Positions 33,788-42,612 of a DNA stretch of 54,296 nt are shown in pieces. Position 1 is the stretch's first letter. Every line of letters begins with the position of its first letter. Source of the stretch: Brumimicrobium sp965656195 (lineage in GTDB: Bacteria > Bacteroidota > Bacteroidia > Flavobacteriales_D > Crocinitomicaceae); the NCBI GenBank assembly GCA_965656195.1, contig CBFHJL010000003.1, forward strand, positions 1 to 54,296, given 5' to 3'. The notes below the pieces were generated by a model. The model saw only the letters and a list, made by a program, of their open reading frames with translations, was not told the origin of the DNA and ran no database searches. The position numbers were made by a program, and so were the translations under genes.

Positions 33788-33822
33788 AAAAAAAGCCGTT
33801 TCCATTGAAACGGCTTTTTTTA
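33788..33822. terminator. Bidirectional terminator between pgk and the T9SS type B gene
   Basis: Stem GCCGTTTC (33795-33802) with GAAACGGC (33807-33814), loop CATT, A-run before and T-run after. Confidence 0.93.
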
Positions 33823-33837
33823 TTTTTAATCTATTGA

Positions 33838-36480
33838 TTAGTATAAGATTACAATATGGCCTTCCCACTCATATTTCTTATCTGTAATAAAGTCTCTCGT
33901 TCTAATTTTCCAAATGTACGTTCCTTCTTGAACCATATTTCCTCCTTGTCCACCGTAGGTTCCATCCCATGCTGCTGAAGGGTCATGTGACTCCCAAACT
34001 ATTTCTCCCCATCGATTATATATCTCCAAGTCAAAATCTTGAATGTTTATACCTTCGATATATACTCTCCAGTTCTGATTATGTTCATCTCCATCAGGAG
34101 TAAATGCATTAGGAGCGTAAAGGAGAACTTCTGACTCAACCTGAACTATTGCTCTTGCCGTATCTTTACAATCGAACATTGAAGTAGCGACTAATTCAAC
34201 ATTGTAATTATCAACTACTCCTTCAGGGAATACAGATGTCGGATCTTCTAAAAAGCTATACCCTGGAGTTCCTTCCTCAAATGTCCAGTCGTAAGTATCT
34301 GCTCCAGTTGAATAATTCTGGAATTGAACTTCTGTATTAAGCATTGTTACAGGATCTGGACTAAAGTTGAATTTAGCAACAGGCTTAGGGTAAACGGTTA
34401 AGAAACCAGGTCTATTTAACGAATCCACGCATCCGTCTGCTGTAACAACAACTAGTTTAACACCATAATTACCTGATTGGTCAATTGTTAAAGTAAGATC
34501 GTCTGCATTCACAAAAGCTTGACCATCTGAAATGTACCAATATGAATCATCAAAAAGACTAGGATCAGTATCATTCGAAAGTTCAAATTGCGCAGGGACA
34601 CAAATGGCATCATCGACAACTGAAAAGTCTAGTGTTGGCAAAGGTGCCACAACAACCTCAGAAGTCAAAACGATAGGTGTAGACTCACAGTCGTCAGTGA
34701 TTGTAACCGTATAAGTTGTTGTAACGGATGGAGATGCTGTAAAGGTTGCTGTATTCGCAACTACATTTCCACCTCCATCTGTCCACTCATATGAGTACGG
34801 ACCTCCATTTCCGTCAAGACCTTCAGCAGTTACTTGCGTATCATATCCTGGACATATTGTTTGAGACGGCGAAGAAGTACCATCTAAAGGTGGATTCACA
34901 TCAACAACAATATCTTCAACCGGTGATAAACATCCATTCTCATTTTCAGCCTGAACCGTGTATATAGTTTGCATCATTGGCTGAACTGAAACAGTATTTG
35001 CACTGCTAGCAGAATGCCCCCAAATGTAATTAAAGGTATTTCCACCGTTACCCTCAGCTACTAATGTGGCTTCACCATTTTCGCAAATCAGCGTATCGTT
35101 TGACGCAGTAATCTGAACCTGAACACCCTCTGAAATTATTATATCTTCACAAGTTTCACAACCATTCGCTGTTTCTATACAAACTGTATATGTTCCAGCA
35201 GAGAATCCAGTTGCAAAAGAATCAACTTGCCATGTAACTCCGTCATCAAAACTATAGCTAACGGCCAATGGTGCATCTGCTTGTATTTCCCCATTCGCCC
35301 CTCCGAAACAATCAGGATCTACTCCTTGTAACGCAATAGAAGGATTTTCAATAACTACCTGAACATCATCTGTTTCATCTGGACAAACGCCATTACTCTC
35401 TGACAAAGTCAACGTATAAATACCATCCGCAGTTGCTGTAATATCAGCATTCATTGTTTGATTATCCGGAGAAAAGTTAATTGTACCAGGACCTGAAAAG
35501 GACCACTCTCCAGCATTATTAGCATCAGAAAGAACTCCATTTAATGTTCCTGATCCTCCGCTGCAAATTTCAAAATCTAATCCAGCATCTGGAGACGGAG
35601 GGGGGACAACGTTCACGGTCACGTCTACAGTATCTGTAAGTAAACCATTTGTAACCTCTACCTGATAAGTAGTTGTATCAGTAGGGGTAAGGTCAAAATC
35701 AGGACCTGTAGCCCCTGGATTAACAAGGTCACCTTGTCCATTAAGAAAAGTAAAAGTTGGGTTAGGAATTCCACCTGAATTAATAGTAACAGTCGCTACA
35801 TCTCCTAAACAAATTGTAGTTCCCACAGAAGAAGGATCACAAGTTACATCAGCTGGATCACTTCCATTTGTGCCGGGAATATCATTACCAGTATATATCG
35901 GAACATTCTGTCCATTAAGACCAGAAAAGTTTGAAAAACACAACACAAACTGATCTCCTGGCTGTACTAAGAAAGCATCTTCAAAATTCCCTTGATTTGC
36001 TCCCGGAGGAAGATTACCTGCCTCAACCATACCAGTAAAACCACCGCTAGATGCGTTCCAATTACAAGCTACAGGAGGCAATAAATTATTCTGTATTTCG
36101 GCACAAGCATCTCCACCATTAATACTTTGAGGCGATCCAGCCTCATAGTAAGGCCATAATGCCCAATCATAGAAACCATTACCACCCGCTTGACCAAGTG
36201 TAAATTCTAAATATCCTGGCGTGGATACAGTTAAAATAATCCATGTTGGGTTCAACTCGTCACTGAACAAACATCCAGAATTCCCAGCGGAACCAGGGTT
36301 TGTTGATGGATTTGAAATATTATTACCAGGTGGCAAATCATTCACCACACCATTTCCTGTTGAGTTCGTTGTAAAATTACCAATTGTACAACCATACATG
36401 GCAACATTACAATCCGCTTGACCTGTAACTATCGTTGCAGATAGAAAAAATATTGATAAACCTAAAATGTATTTTAACAT
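33838..36480 (-). CDS. T9SS type B (gliding motility-associated C-terminal) surface protein
   Basis: An 880-aa secreted protein with signal peptide (about 1-20, ending VTGQ). The N-terminal ~210 residues contain an NPTWIILTVSTPGYLEFTLG and FYDWALWPY domain seen in large Bacteroidota surface proteins. Ig-like modules follow (ICLGDVATVTI, TPTDTTTYQVEVTNG; YSYEWTDGGG, SVTTTYTVTITDDC), then at least one PKD-like module (YDWTFEEGTPGYSF). The type B sorting domain is at the end: LYAPNAFTPDGDEHN, IYNRWGEIVWES, AAWDGTYGG, EGTYIWKIRT. It is likely an adhesin exported by the T9SS. A 120-aa exported protein gene lies 15 bp upstream in the same operon. Confidence 0.9.
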   Translation of the reverse strand: MLKYILGLSIFFLSATIVTGQADCNVAMYGCTIGNFTTNSTGNGVVNDLPPGNNISNPSTNPGSAGNSGCLFSDELNPTWIILTVSTPGYLEFTLGQAGGNGFYDWALWPYYEAGSPQSINGGDACAEIQNNLLPPVACNWNASSGGFTGMVEAGNLPPGANQGNFEDAFLVQPGDQFVLCFSNFSGLNGQNVPIYTGNDIPGTNGSDPADVTCDPSSVGTTICLGDVATVTINSGGIPNPTFTFLNGQGDLVNPGATGPDFDLTPTDTTTYQVEVTNGLLTDTVDVTVNVVPPPSPDAGLDFEICSGGSGTLNGVLSDANNAGEWSFSGPGTINFSPDNQTMNADITATADGIYTLTLSESNGVCPDETDDVQVVIENPSIALQGVDPDCFGGANGEIQADAPLAVSYSFDDGVTWQVDSFATGFSAGTYTVCIETANGCETCEDIIISEGVQVQITASNDTLICENGEATLVAEGNGGNTFNYIWGHSASSANTVSVQPMMQTIYTVQAENENGCLSPVEDIVVDVNPPLDGTSSPSQTICPGYDTQVTAEGLDGNGGPYSYEWTDGGGNVVANTATFTASPSVTTTYTVTITDDCESTPIVLTSEVVVAPLPTLDFSVVDDAICVPAQFELSNDTDPSLFDDSYWYISDGQAFVNADDLTLTIDQSGNYGVKLVVVTADGCVDSLNRPGFLTVYPKPVAKFNFSPDPVTMLNTEVQFQNYSTGADTYDWTFEEGTPGYSFLEDPTSVFPEGVVDNYNVELVATSMFDCKDTARAIVQVESEVLLYAPNAFTPDGDEHNQNWRVYIEGINIQDFDLEIYNRWGEIVWESHDPSAAWDGTYGGQGGNMVQEGTYIWKIRTRDFITDKKYEWEGHIVILY

Positions 36481-36495
36481 AGCTTAGTACTACTT

Positions 36496-36858
36496 TTATT
36501 CTGCAATACTGCAGAAATTATCATTGAATGGAATAACACTGTCAACCCTGTATAATCCTTCACGGTAACACTCTATCACTTCGAATGAAGTGCTTAACCA
36601 GGAAACAACTGAATTTTCTTCGAAAGACGCAAGATTTTGAGTAACCAGAAACACCCCATTTGTATTTCTATCGACTCTAACCATCAATATATTCGGGTTT
36701 TGCTGAAGGTTACCTTCAAACTCCAACACTTGCTGTTCAGTCAACGATTCTTGATAGGTAAATTGAGCGAAAAACTGAGCTCCATTCTGTTGAGAACTTA
36801 CCTGACTACTAGCAGCTAATGCCAGTAAAATGAAGGGTATAAAAATGATGTATTTCAT
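36496..36858 (-). CDS. Small exported protein, possible ferredoxin-like fold
   Basis: A 120-aa protein with a signal peptide (MKYIIFIPFILLALAASSQ). The mature part has a predicted order beta (AQFFAQFTYQ), alpha (LTEQQVLEFEGNLQQNP), beta (ILMVRVDRNT), beta (GVFLVTQNL), alpha (ENSVVSWLSTSF), beta (EVIECYREGLYRV), as in ferredoxin-like HMA/ACT folds, but without a CxxC metal motif. Two cysteines remain (ECYRE, FCSIAE). It is 15 bp upstream of the 880-aa T9SS adhesin, so both are very likely co-transcribed. No function is known to me. Confidence 0.7.
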   Translation of the reverse strand: MKYIIFIPFILLALAASSQVSSQQNGAQFFAQFTYQESLTEQQVLEFEGNLQQNPNILMVRVDRNTNGVFLVTQNLASFEENSVVSWLSTSFEVIECYREGLYRVDSVIPFNDNFCSIAE

Positions 36859-36930
36859 CTTTCATCTATTAAATTCATGGGTTAGACGAGCCAACTTTCA
36901 AAAGGTTGTCTAAAATTAAGCTTAAAAGGA

Positions 36931-36965
36931 TGAAAAAGTAGAGGTTGTGAAATTTATAACAACCT
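36931..36965 (-). terminator. Probable terminator after eno
   Basis: On the minus strand, AGGTTGT (36965-36959) pairs with ACAACCT (36948-36942) over a 10-nt loop, followed after four bases by a run of five T. The stem is short. Confidence 0.45.
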
Positions 36966-36971
36966 GAATAG

Positions 36972-38258
36972 TTATCCAATATATTTAAACGAATCACCTG
37001 GGTAATAAGCGCTTGAACCTAATTCTTCTTCAATTCGCAATAACTGATTATACTTCGCCATACGATCACTGCGAGATGCAGATCCTGTTTTGATTTGACC
37101 ACAATCTAAAGCAACTGCAAGATCAGCGATTGTTGTATCTTCGGTTTCACCACTTCGATGACTCATAACAGAAGTGAATGAATTTTGAGTTGCCATTCTA
37201 ACAGCTTCAATTGTTTCTGTCAACGTACCAATTTGATTTACTTTTATCAAAATTGAGTTAGCGGATTTCTCCTTGATTCCTCTCTCTAGACGTTGAGTGT
37301 TTGTAACGAAAAGATCATCACCAACCAACTGAACTTTATCTCCGATAGCTGCGGTTAATTTTTTCCAACCCTCCCAATCGTCTTCATCTAAACCGTCCTC
37401 AATGGAAATAATTGGATATTTAGAAGACCAATCAGACCAATATTGAACCATCTCTTCAGATGTAAGCTCTTTTCCAGTTGATTCAAAAACATATTTTTTC
37501 TTTTCGGCATCATAAAACTCAGAGCTTGCAGCATCTAAAGCAATAAAGATCTCTTCACCGGCTTTATAGCCTGCTTTTTCGATTGCCTCAAGAACATATT
37601 CAATCGCTTCTTCATTCGAACCAAGATTAGGAGCAAAACCACCTTCATCGCCTACGTTAGTAGAAAACCCTTTATCCTTCAACACTTTTTTCAGATGATG
37701 AAAAATCTCAGTCCCCATTCTCAATCCTTCTGAAAACGACTCTGCACCAAACGGCATAACCATGAATTCCTGAATATCAATTTTATTATCAGCATGAGAA
37801 CCACCATTCAAAATATTCATCATAGGAACAGGCATAGTATAAGCTCCGGCACCTCCAATATATTTAAACAATGACATTCCAGACTCGGCCGCAGCTGCTT
37901 TTGCTACAGCAAGCGAAACACCTAAAATTGCATTTGCTCCAATTCGCTCTTTGTTCGGCGTACCATCTATCTCTCTTAATTTACTGTCAATCGCTTTCTG
38001 ATCAAAAATATATGCACCTTCCAACTCGTCGTTCAAAACAGTGTTAACATTGGAAACTGCATTTTCAACCCCTTTACCCATGTAACGATCACTGTCGTTA
38101 TCGCGCAATTCTACAGCTTCATGAACACCTGTAGAGGCTCCAGATGGAACAGCAGCTCTACCCATGTGACCGTTAGAAGTATAAACGTCAACCTCGACTG
38201 TTGGATTTCCTCTCGAGTCTAAGATCTGTCTCCCGAAAATTTTAGCGATATAACTCAT
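36972..38258 (-). CDS. eno: Enolase
   Basis: A 428-aa glycolytic enzyme that interconverts 2-phosphoglycerate and phosphoenolpyruvate. Blocks are GRQILDSRGNPTVEVDV, GRAAVPSGASTGVHEA, MNILNGGSHADNKIDIQEFMVMP, NVGDEGGFAPNL, ISIEDGLDEDDW (metal ligands), QLVGDDLFVTN, LIKVNQIGTLTET, the catalytic-lysine context and SHRSGETEDTTIADL. The length is typical. Its start is 16 bp after the carA stop, so the two are co-transcribed; this carA-eno pairing is, as I recall, conserved in Flavobacteriia. Confidence 0.97.
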   Translation of the reverse strand: MSYIAKIFGRQILDSRGNPTVEVDVYTSNGHMGRAAVPSGASTGVHEAVELRDNDSDRYMGKGVENAVSNVNTVLNDELEGAYIFDQKAIDSKLREIDGTPNKERIGANAILGVSLAVAKAAAAESGMSLFKYIGGAGAYTMPVPMMNILNGGSHADNKIDIQEFMVMPFGAESFSEGLRMGTEIFHHLKKVLKDKGFSTNVGDEGGFAPNLGSNEEAIEYVLEAIEKAGYKAGEEIFIALDAASSEFYDAEKKKYVFESTGKELTSEEMVQYWSDWSSKYPIISIEDGLDEDDWEGWKKLTAAIGDKVQLVGDDLFVTNTQRLERGIKEKSANSILIKVNQIGTLTETIEAVRMATQNSFTSVMSHRSGETEDTTIADLAVALDCGQIKTGSASRSDRMAKYNQLLRIEEELGSSAYYPGDSFKYIG

Positions 38259-38274
38259 GGCCTAGTGTATTGAA

Positions 38275-39387
38275 TTAATTTTTGTGATTTTTCATATTGG
38301 TTACGAACTCATCAAAAAGGTATCGAGAATCGTGAGGACCTGCTGATGACTCAGGATGATATTGTACAGAAAACACAGACTTATTCTTCAAGCGTATTCC
38401 TGCAACAGTATTATCATTCAAGTGGGTATGTGTCAATTCAACATTATCATTTTGAGCAACACTATCGGCAGAAACTACAAAACCATGATTTTGGCTAGTA
38501 ATCTCTCCTTTTCCTGTTAATAAATTTTTCACCGGGTGATTTAAACCTCTGTGACCATGGTGCATTTTTTCGGTTGTTATACCCTGACTTAAAGCGATAA
38601 CTTGATGCCCCATACAAATTCCAAAAACTGGAATGTTAGTGTTAATAATATCATTAACTAGTTTATGTGTTTCGCCCATTGCAGCAGGATCACCAGGACC
38701 ATTCGATAACATAAAACCATTTGGCTCATATGCTTTCATTTCTTCAACAGAAGAATGCATCGGGAAAACTTTAACATCACATCCGCGCTCATTTAAGCAA
38801 CGTATGATATTCTTTTTAACTCCTAAGTCAAGAAGAGCAACTTTAAACTTAGCCTCTCCATTTGACGAAGGAGATATATAACTTTCTTTTGTGCTTACGC
38901 GACTTGAAAGCTCCAAGCCCTTCATTGAAGGAACTTCTTTTACATCTTTCTTAAGCTGTTCAACATCTTGATGCTCTTCTGTTGAAATTATCGCATTCAT
39001 TGCACCTTTAGACCTAACATGTCTTACTAATGCTCTTGTATCGATATCAGCAATTCCTAGTTTATCATCACGCAACATGAACTCCTCTAGTGACATATCG
39101 GCGCTAATTCTGGAATAGATCTCTGAAAATTTCTTAATGATAACACCTGCACACTGCATTCTATCTGATTCCACCTCCTCTTTTAGAGTACCGTAGTTAC
39201 CGATATGAGAAGTAGTCATGATAATTAACTGCTCTAAGTATGAGGGGTCTGTGAAAACTTCTTGATAGCCAGTCATGCCCGTATTAAAGGCTAGCTCACC
39301 AGATGTTCGACCTATTTTTCCGATGGCTTTACCGTGGAATACTGTACCATCTTCTAATACCAAAACTGCAGGAGAACGTTCAGTCAT
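38275..39387 (-). CDS. carA: Carbamoyl-phosphate synthase small (glutaminase) subunit
   Basis: A 370-aa amidotransferase subunit that feeds ammonia to CarB for arginine and pyrimidine synthesis. The N-terminal domain has LEDGTVFHGKAIG, GELAFNTGMTGYQEVFTDPSY and IADIDTRALVRHVR. The class I glutaminase triad is visible: nucleophile Cys in PVFGICMGHQ, and His/Glu in FSVQYHPESSAGP. carB is not in the window. It is first in an operon with eno, 16 bp apart. Confidence 0.96.
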   Translation of the reverse strand: MTERSPAVLVLEDGTVFHGKAIGKIGRTSGELAFNTGMTGYQEVFTDPSYLEQLIIMTTSHIGNYGTLKEEVESDRMQCAGVIIKKFSEIYSRISADMSLEEFMLRDDKLGIADIDTRALVRHVRSKGAMNAIISTEEHQDVEQLKKDVKEVPSMKGLELSSRVSTKESYISPSSNGEAKFKVALLDLGVKKNIIRCLNERGCDVKVFPMHSSVEEMKAYEPNGFMLSNGPGDPAAMGETHKLVNDIINTNIPVFGICMGHQVIALSQGITTEKMHHGHRGLNHPVKNLLTGKGEITSQNHGFVVSADSVAQNDNVELTHTHLNDNTVAGIRLKNKSVFSVQYHPESSAGPHDSRYLFDEFVTNMKNHKN

Positions 39388-39403
39388 TTCTTTTAAGTTT
39401 TGG

Positions 39404-39411
39404 CAAAAATA
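39404..39411 (-). promoter_or_regulatory. -7 box (TATTTTTG) for carA-eno
   Basis: Exact TAnnTTTG on the minus strand, 16 nt before the carA ATG; no good -33 at the normal distance. Confidence 0.45.
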
Positions 39412-39473
39412 ATACTTTCAATGTGACTAAAGATTTTCAGCTACAAAAAGTTATTCATGTTTATCAACAGATG

Positions 39474-41594
39474 TTAATCTTGCTTATTGAAATCCTCAAG
39501 ACCAGCATCTAGCCATTCCTTAAATTTAGCAGCCTGATTATGATTCTCATAATCAGCAGACCCATTTGACAAGTCATTCCCTTTAGTATCCTGAAGGATA
39601 TAATAAGGTTGCGCAGTCACTTGATACTCTGAGATTTGCTTATACGACCATTTCTGACCTGTTGTTCGCAAATCAACTTCTCTTCCATTAGGATAAGTCA
39701 CTGTAACCTGCTCCTCTTTTGGAAGAGCTTTTCTTTCATCAACATGAAGAGAAACAATTACAACATCATCACGAAGAATATCAATTATTCCTGGTTCTGC
39801 CCAAACACTTTGCTCCATTTTACGACAGTTCACACAATTATGTCCAGTAAAATCAACAAAAAGTGGTTTACCAACTTTCTCTGCGTGAGCTAAAGCCTTA
39901 TCGTAATCATTAAAGACCATGATATTCTGAGGTCCTAAGTGCGTTCCTTCAACAAACTCCGTATGACCAGTAGCCACTCCCGATTGACTAGCACCAACAC
40001 CCAACGGAGACTCGCTATAACTCAATGGTGGAGGGAATGCGCTAATAACCTTTAAGGGAGCTCCCCATAATCCAGGTAACATATAGAGTACAAAAATCAA
40101 AGTAAAGGTTCCCATCAAAGCTCGCCCTACAGAAAGTCTTTCCAAAGGACTATCATGCGGCATTTTAATGAACCCAAATAAATACAATGCCAACACTAAA
40201 AAGATACCAATCCATATTGCCAAGAACAATTCTCTTTCCAAAAGGTGAGCTTGCAATGACAAGTCAGCATTTGATAAGAATTTAAATGCTAATGCTAGCT
40301 CTAAAAATCCTAAAACTACCTTGACTGCATTCAACCAACCTCCAGATTTCGGTAAAGTATTCATCCATCCAGGGAAGGCTGCAAACAACGCAAACGGTAA
40401 GGCTAGTGCAAGAGAAAATCCAAACATCCCAATAAAAGGAGCCATTCCCCCTTCAGACGCTGCCTGAACTAATAACGTCCCAACAATCGGACCTGTACAA
40501 GAAAAAGAAACTAAAGCTAAAGCTAAAGCCATGAAGAAAATCCCGATCAAACCTCCTTTATCCGCTCTTTGATCTGCTTTGTTTACCCAAGAACTTGGCA
40601 TTCGGATTTCAAATGCACCCAAGAATGAAACAGCAAATATTACAAGAATTAAGAAGAAAATAATGTTGAACGTAGGATTGGTTGACATCGCATTAAGAGC
40701 ATCCGCTCCAAAAATCCAGGTAATCATTGTTCCTAGCACTATATAAATTACAATAATCGATATACCGTAGTAAATCGCATTTCGAATACCTGCAGCCTTT
40801 GTTTTACTCTGTTTAGTAAAAAAACTAACTGTCATGGGTATCATAGGAAATACACAAGGGGTTAACAACGCTAGTAATCCGCTCACAAAGGAAACACCGA
40901 ATATCCACCATAAAGATTGATCTGCAGGGTTTTTACGTTTATCTTCTTCAGATGTTAAACCAGTATTTCCTTCCTGATCATTCTCCGAATCTGATTCAAC
41001 AACAGTTGATGTATCTTCCTGACTATCATTATCATCAACAGTAGTAGTATCCTCTGCACCGTCTTCCTGTAAAGAATCATCTTCTACTGTAGACTGACCA
41101 TCTTTTTGAGACTCCTCCTCTTGAGAAGATGAACACCCTTTAACATTCAGTTTAAAACGATCTTCAAAAGGCATCAAACATTTAACAGAATCACAAGGCT
41201 GAAAACCAAAATCAAACTCTAAAACGAAGGGCTCTTCAGAAAGCACCTTTATCTTCTGACGCAAAGTAAATGTTCCCTCATGATATGAAAGATGTTCTCC
41301 CGAGGCCTCATCAAATTCTTTCTTAGGAGCAGGCTCTTGAACCCCTCCCATAAGTTTGAATTTGTCAGATTGAATTAATTTAAAAGTCGTTGGAATACCA
41401 AAATTATCTTCTGGTAACTGTGTAGCATTGATATGCCAATGATCAACTATAGTGAACTTACCTACAACCGTCGCTTCACAACCATTTTGCTCTAAACTAA
41501 AGTCCCAATCAACTTTATCCTCTGGATACTCAATCTGAGAAAAGGCTGACCCAATAGTAAAAACGACAAATAGAATACTTAATAATTTACTCAT
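39474..41594 (-). CDS. DsbD-family thiol:disulfide interchange protein
   Basis: A 706-aa protein that carries reducing power from the cytoplasm across the inner membrane to periplasmic thiols. The order is: signal peptide (1-19); DsbD-alpha-like domain (20-155) with a CxxxxC pair, Cys134 and Cys139; a very acidic Ser/Glu/Asp-rich linker (about 155-222); a membrane domain of about eight helices with Cys247 in LTPCVFPMIP and Cys366 in SFSCTGPIVG; and a C-terminal thioredoxin fold with Cys587 and Cys590 (GHNCVNCRKM). All three redox pairs are present. It starts 9 bp after a separate alpha-domain-only gene, so the operon encodes two such domains. Confidence 0.93.
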   Translation of the reverse strand: MSKLLSILFVVFTIGSAFSQIEYPEDKVDWDFSLEQNGCEATVVGKFTIVDHWHINATQLPEDNFGIPTTFKLIQSDKFKLMGGVQEPAPKKEFDEASGEHLSYHEGTFTLRQKIKVLSEEPFVLEFDFGFQPCDSVKCLMPFEDRFKLNVKGCSSSQEEESQKDGQSTVEDDSLQEDGAEDTTTVDDNDSQEDTSTVVESDSENDQEGNTGLTSEEDKRKNPADQSLWWIFGVSFVSGLLALLTPCVFPMIPMTVSFFTKQSKTKAAGIRNAIYYGISIIVIYIVLGTMITWIFGADALNAMSTNPTFNIIFFLILVIFAVSFLGAFEIRMPSSWVNKADQRADKGGLIGIFFMALALALVSFSCTGPIVGTLLVQAASEGGMAPFIGMFGFSLALALPFALFAAFPGWMNTLPKSGGWLNAVKVVLGFLELALAFKFLSNADLSLQAHLLERELFLAIWIGIFLVLALYLFGFIKMPHDSPLERLSVGRALMGTFTLIFVLYMLPGLWGAPLKVISAFPPPLSYSESPLGVGASQSGVATGHTEFVEGTHLGPQNIMVFNDYDKALAHAEKVGKPLFVDFTGHNCVNCRKMEQSVWAEPGIIDILRDDVVIVSLHVDERKALPKEEQVTVTYPNGREVDLRTTGQKWSYKQISEYQVTAQPYYILQDTKGNDLSNGSADYENHNQAAKFKEWLDAGLEDFNKQD

Positions 41595-41603
41595 TACTTC
41601 TTG

Positions 41604-42023
41604 TTATATACTTATTTTAAATTCTTTTAATTCTGGCGGCAAGCAGCCTTCCTCATTACAAGTCATAAAAACTACTTTGACACTAATCACGCCCTCGTAA
41701 TCAACTGGAATCGCACAACGAAAATCAACGTTGTTCTCAAAATACAAAACCTCACCACCATAATTCTCATCAAATGATTTTATAGGCTGAGTCTCCGAGG
41801 CTCCATGCATCTCATAACCATTCAACTCTAAAGTAATATCAGTTGGAATAGGCCCTGCTTTCTCGTTTTGATATTGGCTGTAAATATGCCAACCTTCATC
41901 TATTTCTGCTGATAAGACAAGAACTTTACATTCTTTATCAAGAACCAATTTCCAATCCACGTGAGACTGAGCCCACAATTGAAAACTCGTTAACACAAAT
42001 AAAAAAGGCATGATCTGTATCAT
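41604..42023 (-). CDS. Stand-alone DsbD N-terminal-like exported protein
   Basis: A 139-aa protein from the ATG at 42023, with signal peptide MIQIMPFLFVLTSFQLWAQ; a GTG at 42062 would give a longer form. The mature part matches the DsbD-alpha domain of the next gene: VDWKLVLDKECKVLVLSAEIDEGWHIYSQYQ, then FRCAIPVDYEGVISVKVVFMTCNEEGCLPPELKEF with a CNEEGC pair that parallels CDSVKC in DsbD. It is probably a soluble periplasmic acceptor. It is 9 bp before the DsbD gene. A TAAATTTG box ends 5 nt before the ATG, and a GGAGG lies just before it. Confidence 0.85.
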   Translation of the reverse strand: MIQIMPFLFVLTSFQLWAQSHVDWKLVLDKECKVLVLSAEIDEGWHIYSQYQNEKAGPIPTDITLELNGYEMHGASETQPIKSFDENYGGEVLYFENNVDFRCAIPVDYEGVISVKVVFMTCNEEGCLPPELKEFKISI

Positions 42024-42028
42024 ACCTC

Positions 42029-42036
42029 CAAATTTA
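42029..42036 (-). promoter_or_regulatory. -7 box (TAAATTTG) abutting the DsbD-alpha-like gene
   Basis: Exact TAnnTTTG on the minus strand, ending 5 nt before the ATG at 42023, so the mRNA could begin at the start codon. The box may also be chance. Confidence 0.35.
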
Positions 42037-42095
42037 GTTAAAGTATGCGGAACAATGTCCACAATATAACCTTCTATTATTGAAATCCTATGTGA

Positions 42096-42386
42096 CTAAG
42101 TCATTACAACTTTTTCGATACTAGAGATCGGTAACCAAACCCCACCCTTTAAACAAATGTACTTTAAGCCAGTTGCCCAAATAGTTGTCTCCACTCTTTT
42201 CAACCCCTCATCATCATGAAAGTAAATCGCTACTTTGCCATGATGCAGATTACCTAGTTTAGTTGCTTCTAACAACTTCCCCATTAAACCTTCTTGTTGA
42301 TTGACAGCTCTTTTTTCTTTAAATGACAAGTTTGGTATGATTTCTTTTTCGATCAGCTGTGCTGTTGGTAATACTGTTTCTGACAT
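42096..42386 (-). CDS. Conserved hypothetical cytoplasmic protein (96 aa)
   Basis: A 96-aa protein without signal peptide or membrane segment. I do not recognise a named domain. An N-terminal helix region (TVLPTAQLIEKEIIPNLSFKEKRAVNQQEGLMGKLLEA) precedes a beta-rich part (HHGKVAIYFHDDEGLKRVETTIWATGLKYICLKGGVWLPISSIEKV) that looks like a small SH3-like or PH-like barrel; this is an inference. It lies on the same strand just before the DsbD pair, with a gap of 33 bp to the longest form of the next ORF, so co-transcription is possible. Confidence 0.75.
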   Translation of the reverse strand: MSETVLPTAQLIEKEIIPNLSFKEKRAVNQQEGLMGKLLEATKLGNLHHGKVAIYFHDDEGLKRVETTIWATGLKYICLKGGVWLPISSIEKVVMT

Positions 42387-42586
42387 GGTCTAAAATTTTG
42401 AATGAGAGATAAAAAGTACGTAAAATTTATAATCCATGCAAGGATTAAATAACAAAAAATTCATTTTTTAACAATTTTGGATTTTTGAAAGACATAAATC
42501 TACATGACTACCTTCCAATTTACTGAGCATTACAGATATTGTTTAAAAATAGCTTCGAATTAAGAAAGTACACCGTTCAATTTATT

Positions 42587-42594
42587 TATTTTTG
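42587..42594 (+). promoter_or_regulatory. -7 box (TATTTTTG) for purL
   Basis: Exact TAnnTTTG, 18 nt before the purL ATG. The rest of the 226-bp gap (42387-42612) shows no other feature. Confidence 0.5.
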
Positions 42595-42612
42595 CACTAA
42601 GAATTTCAGAAT

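Noticed and set aside
36972..39387. carA next to eno as an odd operon
   Set aside because: The pairing mixes pathways but is, as far as I recall, a conserved gene order in Flavobacteriia, so it is not new.
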